Below are positions 32,147 through 40,577 of a stretch of 64,000 nucleotides of DNA, one piece after another. The DNA lies in assembly GCA_020637635.1 (NCBI GenBank), contig JACKKB010000002.1:399001-463000 (forward strand), in the 5' to 3' direction. The notes under the pieces were generated by a model. It saw only the letters and a list, made by a program, of their open reading frames with translations. It did no database searches and was not told where the DNA came from. Both the position numbers and the translations under genes were made by a program. This DNA is from Albidovulum sp. (lineage in GTDB: Bacteria; Pseudomonadota; Alphaproteobacteria; Rhodobacterales; Rhodobacteraceae). The first letter of the stretch is position 1. Each line of letters opens with the position of its first letter.

Positions 32147-35035
32147 TCACTCCGCCGCGGGCAGGATGCGCCGCGACCGCTCGCCGAGCTCGGCATAATC
32201 CACCTGCCACTCGCTCGGCCCGTTCGACAGGCCGACCTGCACAGCCGTCACCTTGTATTCCGGGCAGTTCGTCGCCCAGTCGGAATAGTCGGTGGTGATG
32301 AGGTTGGCCGCGGTCTCGGGGTGGTGGAAGGTGGTGTAGACCACGCCCGGGCTGACCCGGTCGGTGATCTTCGCCCGCAACGTCGTTTCGCCCGAACGTG
32401 AGGCGAGCCGCACCAGATTGCCATCCTTCACGCCGCGCATTTCGGCGTCGTGCGGGTGAATCTCCAGAACGTCCTGATCGTGCCAGACCACGTTCGCCGT
32501 CCGCCGCGTCTGCGCGCCGACATTGTATTGGCTGAGGATTCGGCCCGTCGTCAGCAGGAGCGGGAAGCGCGGCCCGGTCTTTTCGTCCGTCGCCACGTAT
32601 TCGGTGACGATGAAGTGGCCCTTGCCGCGCACGAAACCATCGACATGCATGATCGGCGTGCCTTCCGGCGTCGTCTCGTTGCAGGGCCACTGGACCGAGC
32701 CCAGGGCATCGATCTTGTCGAAGCTCACGCCAGCGAAAGAAGGCGTGGTTGCGGCAATCTCGTCCATGATCTCGCTCGGATGGGCATAGGTCCAGTTCGC
32801 GCCCATGGCGTTGGCCAGCATCTGGGTGACTTCCCAGTCGGCATAGCCGTTCTTCGGCGCCATCACCTTGCGCACCATGTTGATGCGGCGCTCGGCGTTG
32901 GTGAAGGTGCCGTCCTTCTCAAGGAAGGACGAGCCCGGCAGGAAGACATGCGCGTAATTGGCCGTCTCGTTGAGAAAGAGGTCATGCACGATCACGCATT
33001 CCATCGCCGCGAGGCCGGCCGAGACATGCTTGATGTCCGGGTCCGATTGCAGGATGTCCTCGCCCTGGCAGTAAAGCCCCTTGAACGTGCCGTCGATGGC
33101 GGCGTCGAACATGTTGGGGATGCGCAGGCCCGGCTCGGGGTCGATCTCGACACCCCAGGCTTTTTCGTAGATCGCGCGCACGTCGGCGTTCTTGACATGG
33201 CGGTAGCCCGGCAGTTCGTGCGGGAACGATCCCATGTCGCACGAACCCTGCACGTTGTTCTGGCCCCTCAGCGGGTTCACGCCCACGCCCTTGCGGCCGA
33301 TATTGCCGGTCAGCATGGCGAGGTTGGCGATGCCGATGACGGCGGTGGAGCCCTGGCTGTGCTCGGTCACGCCGAGGCCGTAGTAGATCGCGCCATTGCC
33401 GCCGGTGGCGAAAAGACGCGCGGCCTTGCGCAGTTCCTCGGCCGGGACGCCGGTCAGGGCCTCGGTCTCCTCGGGGCTGTGGCGCTTGTCGCTGATGAAC
33501 TCCGCATATTCGCGGAACTCGTCCCAGTCGCAGCGCTCGCGGATGAACTTCTCGTTCGCCAGCCCTTCCGTCACGATGACATGGGCCAGCGCGGAAACCA
33601 CGGCGACGTTGGTGCCCGGCCGCAACGGCAGGTGATGCGCGGCCCTCACATGCGCCGACTTCACCAGGTCGATCCGGCGCGGATCGATGACGATCAGCTT
33701 CGCGCCCTGGCGGAGCCGCCGCTTCATGCGGCTGGCGAAGACCGGGTGGGCGTCGGTCGGGTTGGCGCCGATGACGATCATCACGTCGGTATGCTCGACG
33801 CTGTCGAAATCCTGCGTCCCGGCCGAGGTCCCGAAGGTCTGGCCAAGCCCGTAGCCGGTGGGCGAATGGCAGACGCGCGCGCAGGTATCGGTGTTGTTGT
33901 TGCGGAAGACCGCACGGGCGAGCTTCTGGACGAGGTAGGTTTCCTCGTTGGTGCAGCGGCTCGAGGTGATGACGCCGATCGACTTCTGGCCGTATTTCTC
34001 CTGCAACCCGCGAAGACGGGTCGCGGCGAAGCTCAGCGCCTCGTCCCACTCGACCTCGCGCCAGGGTTCGTTGATCGTCTCGCGGATCATCGGCTTCAGG
34101 ATGCGATCCTTGTGTGCGGCGTAGCCATAGGCAAAGCGGCCCTTCACGCAGGAATGGCCGCGGTTGGCCTTGCCGTTCTTGTAGGGCACCATGCGCACGA
34201 GCTCGTCGCCGCGCATCTCGGCCTTGAAGGAACAGCCCACGCCGCAATAGGCGCAGGTGGTGATGATGGACCGGTCCGGCAAGCCCATCTCGATCACCGA
34301 CTTTTCCTGCAGGCTGCCAGTCGGGCAGACCTGCACGCAGGCGCCGCAGGACACGCAGTCGGAGGTGAGGAAATTGTCGAGACTGGTCCCGGCGGAGACG
34401 CGGCTGTCGAAGCCGCGCCCCTCGATGGTCAGCGCGAAGGTGCCCTGCACGTCCTCGCAGGCACGCACGCAAAGCGAACAGACGATGCATTTCGCCGGAT
34501 CGAAGGCGAAATAGGGGTTGCTGTCGTCGACCGGCCGCCATTCGGCATTCTCCGTGCCGTCGGCAGTGCGGCGGTGGACGTGATCCGTCACCGGCTGATA
34601 GCGCATCTCGCGCAGGCCGACCTTGGCGGCCATGCTCTGCAACTCGCTGTCGCCATTGGCGGCGTCTGTCAGACCGACGGTGGGATGGTCGGAAGCGTAA
34701 AGCTCCATCACACCGCGCCGAAGACGCTGCACCTTGTCACTCTGGGTATGAACGACCATGCCCTCCGCCACCGGCGTCGTGCAGGAGGACGGCGTGCCCC
34801 GCCGCCCCTCGATCTCCACCAGGCAGAGACGGCAGGAGCCCCAGGCGTCCATGCTGTCGGTCGCGCAGAGCTTGGGGATGTCGATGCCCGCCACGGCGCT
34901 TGCCCGCATGATCGACGTGCCTTCCGGCACCGTCACGTCGAAGCCGTCGATGTTCAGCGTCACCGTCTTTTCGGACCGGGCGGCGGGGGTTCCCATGTCG
35001 CGGTCGTCGGCCCAGGGGATGATGAAATCCTTCAT
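32147..35035 (-). CDS. fdsA: NAD-dependent formate dehydrogenase, catalytic alpha subunit
   Basis: The 962-residue subunit oxidises formate to CO2 at a bis-pyranopterin molybdenum centre. In order it has a 2Fe-2S ferredoxin domain (PKLCATDSMDAWGSCRLC), a His-ligated NuoG-like segment, two 4Fe-4S clusters (KCIVCSLCVRACED; DCVSCGACVQVCPTGSL), a cluster near the cofactor (CAYCGVGCSF) and the molybdopterin domain. The active-site pair is Cys389-His390 (CARVCHSPTGYG). Cys rather than selenocysteine is used. The C-terminal cofactor domain ends SNGPSEWQVDYAELGERS. The start overlaps the fdsB stop in ATGA. Confidence 0.96.
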   Translation of the reverse strand: MKDFIIPWADDRDMGTPAARSEKTVTLNIDGFDVTVPEGTSIMRASAVAGIDIPKLCATDSMDAWGSCRLCLVEIEGRRGTPSSCTTPVAEGMVVHTQSDKVQRLRRGVMELYASDHPTVGLTDAANGDSELQSMAAKVGLREMRYQPVTDHVHRRTADGTENAEWRPVDDSNPYFAFDPAKCIVCSLCVRACEDVQGTFALTIEGRGFDSRVSAGTSLDNFLTSDCVSCGACVQVCPTGSLQEKSVIEMGLPDRSIITTCAYCGVGCSFKAEMRGDELVRMVPYKNGKANRGHSCVKGRFAYGYAAHKDRILKPMIRETINEPWREVEWDEALSFAATRLRGLQEKYGQKSIGVITSSRCTNEETYLVQKLARAVFRNNNTDTCARVCHSPTGYGLGQTFGTSAGTQDFDSVEHTDVMIVIGANPTDAHPVFASRMKRRLRQGAKLIVIDPRRIDLVKSAHVRAAHHLPLRPGTNVAVVSALAHVIVTEGLANEKFIRERCDWDEFREYAEFISDKRHSPEETEALTGVPAEELRKAARLFATGGNGAIYYGLGVTEHSQGSTAVIGIANLAMLTGNIGRKGVGVNPLRGQNNVQGSCDMGSFPHELPGYRHVKNADVRAIYEKAWGVEIDPEPGLRIPNMFDAAIDGTFKGLYCQGEDILQSDPDIKHVSAGLAAMECVIVHDLFLNETANYAHVFLPGSSFLEKDGTFTNAERRINMVRKVMAPKNGYADWEVTQMLANAMGANWTYAHPSEIMDEIAATTPSFAGVSFDKIDALGSVQWPCNETTPEGTPIMHVDGFVRGKGHFIVTEYVATDEKTGPRFPLLLTTGRILSQYNVGAQTRRTANVVWHDQDVLEIHPHDAEMRGVKDGNLVRLASRSGETTLRAKITDRVSPGVVYTTFHHPETAANLITTDYSDWATNCPEYKVTAVQVGLSNGPSEWQVDYAELGERSRRILPAAE

Positions 35036-36555
35036 TCCGCAGCCTCCTTGGCATTGGCGTTGAAATCGTCGGGGAAGTGCTTGAGCGCGGACATGACCGG
35101 GAAGGGCGTGAACCCCCCCAGCGCGCAGAGCGAGCCGTCCTTCATCGTCTCGCAAAGGTCTTCCAGCAAGGGGATGGCCGAGGCATCGCCACGCCCGATC
35201 CTGTCGATGGTCTCGACCCCGCGCACCGCGCCGATGCGGCAGGGGGTGCATTTGCCACAGCTTTCGACGGCGCAGAACTCCATCGCGAAGCGCGCCATCT
35301 TGCGCATGTCGGCGGTGTCGTCGAAGACCACCAGACCCGCATGGCCGATCAGACCGCCCTTGGCGTCGAATTCCTCATATCCGAAGGGCGTATCGAACTG
35401 CGACACCGGGAAATAGGCACCGAGCGGCCCGCCCACCTGCACCGCCTTGACCGGACGGCCCGAAGCGGTGCCGCCGCCGATCTTCTCGACGATATCGCCC
35501 AGCGTGGTGCCGAAAGCGGTCTCGTAAAGCCCGCCGTATTTCACGTTCCCGGCGATCTGCAGGGGGATCGTGCCGCGCGACCGGCCAAGACCGAAATCCT
35601 TGTAGAACGCCGCACCCCTGGCCATGATCACCGGCACCGAGGCCAGAGAGATGACGTTGTTCACCACCGTCGGCCGCCCCATGAAGCCCTGAAGCGCAGG
35701 CAGGGGCGGCTTTGCGCGGACCACGCCGCGCTTGCCTTCGAGCGAATTGAGAAGCGAGGTTTCCTCGCCGCAGACATAGGCGCCCGCGCCGACGCGAATC
35801 TCCATGTCGAACGCCTTGCCGGAGCCGAGGACCGACGCCCCGAGCAGGCCCTCGCGGCGTGCAATGTCGCAGGCGGCGTTCATCACCTCGATCGCGTCGG
35901 GATATTCCGACCTGAGGTAGACATAGCCCTTCGTCGCACCCACCGCGATGCCGGAAATCGCCATGCCCTCAATCAGGCAGAAGGGATCTCCCTCCATCAG
36001 CATCCGGTCGGCGAAGGTGCCGCTGTCGCCCTCGTCGGCATTGCAGACGATGTATTTCTGCGCACCCTCGGCCTTGCGCACCGTCTCCCACTTGATGCCG
36101 GTCGGAAAGCCCGCGCCGCCGCGCCCGCGCAGCCCGCTCTCGGTCACTTCCTTGACGATGGCCTCGCCGGACATCGCCAGCGCCTTCCGCAGGCCCTCAA
36201 GCCCGCCATGCGCGGCGTAGTCCGCCAGCGACAGCGGATCGGTCAGCCCGACCCGCGCGAAGGTCAGCCGCGTCTGACCCTTGAAATAGGGAATTTCCTC
36301 GACCGGCCCCAGAGCCTTGTCCGAGGACCCGTCCAGAACGCCCGGAACATCCGCCGCTTCGATCTGGCCGTAGCCCACGCGGCCCTTGTCGGTCTCCACC
36401 TCGACCAGCGGCTCCAGCCAGACCATGCCGCGCGATCCGTTGCGCACCAGCGTCACGTCGATGCCGCGTGACCTGGCTTCGCGCAACACGGCCTCAGCCA
36501 CCTCATCGGCGCCCATGGCCTTGGCGGCAGCGTCGCGGGGAACGTAGATCTTCAT
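35032..36555 (-). CDS. fdsB: Formate dehydrogenase beta subunit (FMN, NADH site)
   Basis: FdsB passes electrons from FdsA to NAD through FMN. The 507 residues combine an N-terminal thioredoxin-like 2Fe-2S-type domain with a NuoF-like core: GLRGRGGAGFPTGIKW (FMN/NAD loop), CNADEGDSGTFADRMLMEGD, GAGAYVCGEETSLLNSLEG, and the 4Fe-4S ligands in ESCGKCTPCRIG. It overlaps fdsG upstream and fdsA downstream by 4 bases each, so the three subunits are translationally coupled. Confidence 0.96.
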   Translation of the reverse strand: MKIYVPRDAAAKAMGADEVAEAVLREARSRGIDVTLVRNGSRGMVWLEPLVEVETDKGRVGYGQIEAADVPGVLDGSSDKALGPVEEIPYFKGQTRLTFARVGLTDPLSLADYAAHGGLEGLRKALAMSGEAIVKEVTESGLRGRGGAGFPTGIKWETVRKAEGAQKYIVCNADEGDSGTFADRMLMEGDPFCLIEGMAISGIAVGATKGYVYLRSEYPDAIEVMNAACDIARREGLLGASVLGSGKAFDMEIRVGAGAYVCGEETSLLNSLEGKRGVVRAKPPLPALQGFMGRPTVVNNVISLASVPVIMARGAAFYKDFGLGRSRGTIPLQIAGNVKYGGLYETAFGTTLGDIVEKIGGGTASGRPVKAVQVGGPLGAYFPVSQFDTPFGYEEFDAKGGLIGHAGLVVFDDTADMRKMARFAMEFCAVESCGKCTPCRIGAVRGVETIDRIGRGDASAIPLLEDLCETMKDGSLCALGGFTPFPVMSALKHFPDDFNANAKEAAE

Positions 36556-37028
36556 GCGCGCATCTCCTTGGCGATCTTGCCGAGCTTCTTCTCATCGACA
36601 TGGCCAACGACCTTGCCATCGACCATTGCAGAGGGGCCGCAGGCGCAGAGACCAAGACAGTATACCGGTTCCAGCGTCACTTTTCCATCGGCGCTTGTGC
36701 CATGAAGGGCGGTGCCGAAGACCTTCTCCGCCGCCGCGACAGCGGCATCGGCACCGGCGGCCTGACAGGCCTCTGCGCGGCAGATCTTCACCACATGCGC
36801 GCCTGCCGGTTCGGTTCGGAAGTCGTGATAGAAGCTCATCACCCCGTGCACCTCGGCCCTGGTGATGTTCAACGCCTTGGCGATCGGCGCGACGGCATCC
36901 TGCGGGACATAGCCGAATTCGGCCTGCACCGCGTGCAGGATGGGCAGAAGCGGGCCTTCGAGGCCGAGATGTTCGGAAATCGTCGCCAAGATCCGCTCTG
37001 ATGCGGCCGCACCGGTTGTTCCCGACAT
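36552..37028 (-). CDS. fdsG: Formate dehydrogenase gamma subunit (2Fe-2S)
   Basis: A NuoE-like 158-residue subunit. The thioredoxin-fold 2Fe-2S ligands are in ICRAEACQAAGAD and VYCLGLCACGPSAMVDG. The N-terminal helical part (LPILHAVQAEFGYVPQDAV, LNITRAEVHGVMSFYHDF) is typical of the family. I chose the ATG at 37026-37028 because GGGAGG lies 6 bases upstream. It is the first structural gene of the operon, and the AT-rich region before it carries an apparent operator. Confidence 0.95.
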   Translation of the reverse strand: MSGTTGAAASERILATISEHLGLEGPLLPILHAVQAEFGYVPQDAVAPIAKALNITRAEVHGVMSFYHDFRTEPAGAHVVKICRAEACQAAGADAAVAAAEKVFGTALHGTSADGKVTLEPVYCLGLCACGPSAMVDGKVVGHVDEKKLGKIAKEMRA

Positions 37029-37079
37029 GATATCCTCCCGTCCGTTGACGCCGGACACATCGGCGATAGTCAAAAGGAA

Positions 37080-37117
37080 ATCAATAACGATACTTCGTTA
37101 GTTGATAGAAAAATCAA
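37080..37117. promoter_or_regulatory. Candidate LysR-type operator and promoter region of the fds operon
   Basis: An AT-rich dyad: TAACGA (37085-37090) and TCGTTA (37095-37100) around TACT, flanked by ATCAA (37080-37084) and TTGAT (37102-37106). A third half-site, ATCAA, is at 37113-37117. It sits 52 bases before the fdsG start. Nested dyads of this kind are typical LysR targets, and the LysR gene adjoins it. Confidence 0.55.
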
Positions 37118-37134
37118 ATCGAACGGCCCTGCGT

Positions 37135-38019
37135 TCAACGCTGCGCCAGACGTCGCGCCTCGGACAGCAGCGCGCGCAGAACCGGAGTGTGCGGCTCGCG
37201 GTTGGGGGCGAGCAGCCCCACGGCATGGGTCGCCCCCGTTCCCGCGAGCGGGACGGTGCGGAGCGCCTTGCCGGCGGTAAGGAAATTCGCGATGTCGGCC
37301 GGCAGGACGGTGACCCAGTCGCCGCTCATGACATTGGCCGCGAGGACGACGGTCGAGTTCGATTCGATCCGCGCCTCGGGCCGGATCCCGGCTTCCTCGA
37401 AATGCCTGTTGATGATGCGGCGGTTCTGCATGTCGGGCGTGAGCAGGCACAGACGCGCCGCGCCGAGCTCCTTCCACTCGATGCTCGCACGCGCGGCAAA
37501 GGGCGAAGTCTCGCTGCAGACGAGATGATAGCGCTCATTGTAGAGCAGCTCGGCGCTCAACCTTCCGGTGGGTTCGTTGTCGAGATAGGATATCCCCGCG
37601 TCGATATTGAGGTTCTCCAGCATCGAGAGGATCTCCACCGAAGTCCGCGACAGGACCGTGAAGCGCACGTTGGGGTGTTTCTCGCCGAACCCCGCGGTCA
37701 GCTTGGCGGCCCAGGTCAGCGCGGTCGGGATCGTCGCGAGCCGCAGGTGGCCGGTGAGGCCGGCGTGCGAAAAGCGCATCTCCTCGCGCAGCTGGTTGGC
37801 ATCGGCAACGATCTGGCGGGCCCAGACAAGCGCACGCTGGCCCTCCGGGGTGAGCCCGCCAAAGCGCGAGCCGCGGAAGATGAGCTGCACGCCAAGCTGG
37901 TATTCGAGTTGCCGGATGCCGGCGGAAAGCGTGGGCTGGGCGATACCGAGACTTTCGGCGGCACGGCCGAAATGCTCTTCCTTGGCAACGGCAAGGAACA
38001 TCTCGAGCTTGTCGATCAT
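37135..38019 (-). CDS. LysR-family regulator of the formate dehydrogenase operon
   Basis: The 294-residue regulator has an N-terminal winged helix (MIDKLEMFLAVAKEEHFGRAAESLGIAQPTLSAGIRQLE) and a periplasmic-binding-like effector domain. It lies upstream of fdsG on the same strand, separated by 106 AT-rich bases holding a dyad. LysR genes in this position control fds operons in other bacteria, so formate- or molybdate-dependent activation is likely (inference). I chose the ATG at 38017-38019 because family members begin MIDKLEM; in-frame ATGs at 38049 and 38058 would add an unsupported leader. Confidence 0.9.
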   Translation of the reverse strand: MIDKLEMFLAVAKEEHFGRAAESLGIAQPTLSAGIRQLEYQLGVQLIFRGSRFGGLTPEGQRALVWARQIVADANQLREEMRFSHAGLTGHLRLATIPTALTWAAKLTAGFGEKHPNVRFTVLSRTSVEILSMLENLNIDAGISYLDNEPTGRLSAELLYNERYHLVCSETSPFAARASIEWKELGAARLCLLTPDMQNRRIINRHFEEAGIRPEARIESNSTVVLAANVMSGDWVTVLPADIANFLTAGKALRTVPLAGTGATHAVGLLAPNREPHTPVLRALLSEARRLAQR

Positions 38020-38082
38020 CGGCGGTGCCCCGGCTTTGTCGTTACCCATGGATCGCATCCGGCCGGCGAAAAGGAAAGCCGC

Positions 38083-38130
38083 GCGTCGCCACCGCAGACA
38101 CCGGCGCCCCGCTCGTTTCGGTGGCGACGC
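38083..38130. repeat. Perfect 12-bp inverted repeat upstream of the LysR gene
   Basis: GCGTCGCCACCG (38083-38094) is exactly complementary to CGGTGGCGACGC (38119-38130), with a 24-base spacer. It lies 64 bases before the LysR start and next to an insertion-sequence relic, so it may be a leader hairpin, an operator or remains of a mobile element. The rest of 38020-38614 holds that relic and otherwise no gene I can support. Confidence 0.5.
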
Positions 38131-38223
38131 TACGGCGCCGGATGTGCTGGGCAGGGGCAATCTTCCCCGTGGTCTGGGGGGTCTTCGCAGGACTGTCTCG
38201 GCAAGAAGAACGCAAGGAATCCG

Positions 38224-38325
38224 ATGAAGAGGAGCCGTCTCACCGAAGCGTGGATCACGGGCGTGCTGCGTCAGGCCGAGGACGCGCTGGCGGTCCCGGA
38301 GCTTCGCCACCGGTTCGACCACACC
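38224..38325 (+). pseudogene. Relic of an IS3-family transposase orfA
   Basis: An ATG at 38224 opens a frame reading MKRSRLTEAWITGVLRQAED, then ALAVPELRHRFDH. This aligns with the start of IS3/IS407-type OrfA proteins (MKRSRFTEEQIIGVLREAE and similar). After about 33 residues the match stops, the expected helix-turn-helix end (FYKWKAKYGG) is missing, and the frame becomes Arg- and Pro-rich. Several conserved residues (Glu-Glu-Gln, Cys-Arg) are lost. No OrfB and no terminal inverted repeats are recognisable. It marks an old insertion between the formate locus and the next genes. Confidence 0.6.
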
Positions 38326-38614
38326 AGCCCGACCCCTTGGGGGCGCCGACATCGTCCGGGCCTTGCTTCAGGTGGCGATGGGCGGCGACCGAGGTGGCCC
38401 GGACGGCGCGGTTGGGAGCCGGGCGCGCGCGCCCCGCATTCTTCCGCTCTATCGTGGCGATTTCCATTATCTATTTGATTAATGGCAGCCGCGCCCGCAG
38501 GCTGGGCAGGCGCCGCGGGTGGCAAGATCGTCGAGTGATGTGACCCCCGGATCTCCAACAGGCCATCCCGGGATGGCAGCCGCGCCGCCTCCCGCGGCCT
38601 CCGAGGGCATCATC

Positions 38615-39541
38615 GTGTCGAAGATCATCCTCACCTGCGCCATTTCCGGGTCGATCCACACCCCGTCGATGTCGCCGCACCTGCCCGTTACCGCCGAAGA
38701 CATCGCCGGCCAGGCCATCGATGCGGCGCGGGCCGGCGCCGCCATCCTGCACCTTCATGCCCGCGCGCCGCTGACCGGCAGACCCTCGGCCGATCCCGCG
38801 CATTTCCGGGCGTTCCTGCCCCGGATCGCCGAAGCCACCGATGCCGTGATCAACCTCACGACGGGCGGCAGCGCGGTGATGAGCCTCGACGAGCGGCTGG
38901 CTGCGGCGCGGGCGTTCGCGCCCGAGATGTGTTCGCTCAACATGGGGTCGATGAATTTCGCGCTCTACCCGATGCTCGCGCGGCAGACCGAATGGCTCCA
39001 CGACTGGGAGGAGCCGTTCCTGCGCGGGTCCGAGGATCTCGTCTTCAAGAACACGCCCCGCGATATCGCGCTGATCCTGACCGAGATCGGCCAGGATCGC
39101 GGCGCGCGGTTCGAGTTCGAATGCTATGACGTCGGCCATCTCTACATGCTGCGGCACTTCGTCGACCGCGGGCTGGTCGCGGGGCCGATTTTCATCCAGT
39201 TCGTGATGGGCGTGCTTGGCGGGATCGCCGCCGAGCCGATGCATCTCGACCACCTGAAGGCCACGGCCGACCGGCTCTTCGGGGCGGACTACGCCTTTTC
39301 GGTGCTGGCGGCAGGGCGTATGCAGATGCCCATGGCGGAACGGGCGGCGGCGATGGGCGGGCATGTAAGGGTCGGACTGGAGGACAACCTCTATCTCTCG
39401 CGCGGCGTGCTCGCCCCGTCGAATGCGGCGCTCGTCGAGACGGTGCGCGCGCTGGTGGAAGCCCAGGGACGGCAGGTGGCGAGCCCGGAGGAGGTACGCG
39501 CCCTGCTGGGTTTGAAGGGTCGCGACAGGGTGGCATTCTGA
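38615..39541 (+). CDS. Beta-keto-acid cleavage enzyme (BKACE, DUF849)
   Basis: BKACE enzymes condense a beta-keto acid with acetyl-CoA, giving acetoacetate and a new acyl-CoA, using a zinc TIM barrel. The 308-residue protein has the zinc-binding LHLHARAP at about 46-53, INLTTGGSAVMSLDERLA, the conserved Glu-rich EFECYDVGHLYML, QFVMGVLGGIAAEP and VRVGLEDNLYL. The GTG at 38615 follows GAGGG and starts VSKIILTCAISG; a longer in-frame start at 38519 adds a Pro-rich leader. The substrate is not determined. The acetyltransferase gene begins immediately after its stop. Confidence 0.9.
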   Translation: MSKIILTCAISGSIHTPSMSPHLPVTAEDIAGQAIDAARAGAAILHLHARAPLTGRPSADPAHFRAFLPRIAEATDAVINLTTGGSAVMSLDERLAAARAFAPEMCSLNMGSMNFALYPMLARQTEWLHDWEEPFLRGSEDLVFKNTPRDIALILTEIGQDRGARFEFECYDVGHLYMLRHFVDRGLVAGPIFIQFVMGVLGGIAAEPMHLDHLKATADRLFGADYAFSVLAAGRMQMPMAERAAAMGGHVRVGLEDNLYLSRGVLAPSNAALVETVRALVEAQGRQVASPEEVRALLGLKGRDRVAF

Positions 39542-40024
39542 ATGGCCGGCCCCACGATCCGCACCGCGCGGCGCACCGATGTAGCGCTTCTCAGCGCCGC
39601 GCTGCGCGCGCTCTCGGTCGATCTTGGCGACCGTCACGCGGCCAGCGACGCGGATATCGCCGCGGCGGGTTTCGGGGCAAGACCGGTCTTCCGCGCCCAG
39701 ATCGCGGTCTCGGCAGGCCAACCGGTCGGTGCCGCGGTCTATTCGCCGATCTATTCCACAACGCGCGCCCGACCGGGGGTCTATGTTTCGGATCTCTGGG
39801 TCGCGGCGGCAGCGCGGGGCGGCGGGCTCGGCGCGAAGCTTCTCGCCGCTGTGCGCGACGATGCCCGGGCGCGCTGGGGTGCGGGGTTCGTCCGGCTCGT
39901 CGTCTATGCCGACAATCCGCGCGCGCTGGGCTTTTACACCCGGCTCGGGTTCGCTCTGCGCAGCGACGAGGCCGGGATGCTTCTGGAGGGCGCAGCGCTC
40001 GAGCGGCTCGGCGGATCGCGATGA
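39542..40024 (+). CDS. GNAT-family N-acetyltransferase
   Basis: A single GNAT domain of 160 residues. The acetyl-CoA loop is in RGGGLGAKLLAAVRDDARARWG, preceded by the VSDLWVAAAA strand and followed by RLVVYADNPRALGFYTRLGFAL, the usual motif B with its Asn and Tyr. The acceptor amine is unknown. Its ATG directly follows the BKACE stop codon (TGAATG), so the two are co-translated. The decayed gene downstream resembles an acetylpolyamine deacetylase, so polyamine acetylation is a possible theme, but that is speculative. Confidence 0.85.
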   Translation: MAGPTIRTARRTDVALLSAALRALSVDLGDRHAASDADIAAAGFGARPVFRAQIAVSAGQPVGAAVYSPIYSTTRARPGVYVSDLWVAAAARGGGLGAKLLAAVRDDARARWGAGFVRLVVYADNPRALGFYTRLGFALRSDEAGMLLEGAALERLGGSR

Positions 40025-40097
40025 AGGCCCTTCCCGACGCCCGCCGGCGCGCCGCGACCGAAAGAGTGTCATGGCCAGCGGCAGAGCCTTCTCATTT

Positions 40098-40379
40098 CCG
40101 GCCAGCCGGCGCGGAACGACGCGCTCAGGGTGGGCGCAGAAGCGGCCGGATGTGCCCTGGAGGCGCCCGACGATTTCGGATCGGCCAAAATCGGGGTGGC
40201 TCATTCGCACGCGTGGCGGGTGTTGCTCGAAACCGTCCATCTGCTCTGGCTGCGCGTCGAGGGCGCCTCGGACGAGGTGATCGCGACCATCCGCACCGAC
40301 CCGTCGCGCCGCCTCTTGTCCGCGCCCGGTGATCCTCGATGTCGACGTGCATCACGGCAGGGGCGCGCAGGGTATCTGA
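40098..40379 (+). pseudogene. Remnant of a histone deacetylase/acetylpolyamine amidohydrolase family gene
   Basis: Two pieces recall this family in the right order. First, a frame around 40103-40320 reads LISGQPARNDALRVGAEAAG, then CALEAPDDFGSAKIGVAHSH and AWRVLLETVHLLWLR; it matches the N-terminal region (family pattern VxAPDDFGxxPIxAVHxxxYLxFLETA). Second, in another frame at 40326-40379, PVILDVDVHHGRGAQGI plus a stop matches the metal-binding core (VAILDVDVHHGNGTQGIF). About 100 intervening residues, including the GHH catalytic motif, and the whole C-terminal half are missing. The gene is deleted and frameshifted. The rest of 40025-40577 shows nothing else. Confidence 0.6.
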
Positions 40380-40577
40380 TGCCGACGCAAGTAGCTGCGC
40401 GCGGGTCGCTTCACGCCGGCCCGATCCGTTTCCATCCGGCCTTCCGGGGAGATTCCGACGAACGCGGCAAGGACCGGGAAGGGCGGGGGCGCGCAGCGGC
40501 ACGTCATCCCATCTGTGCGAACGGGGGCAATGCCGCTATGCTGCCGGGACGCGGCAGGTGGCCGCGCGGAGATTGCG

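Noticed and set aside
32450..35416. 988-residue open frame antisense to fdsA
   Set aside because: Shadow frame. fdsA on the minus strand has all cofactor motifs in order.
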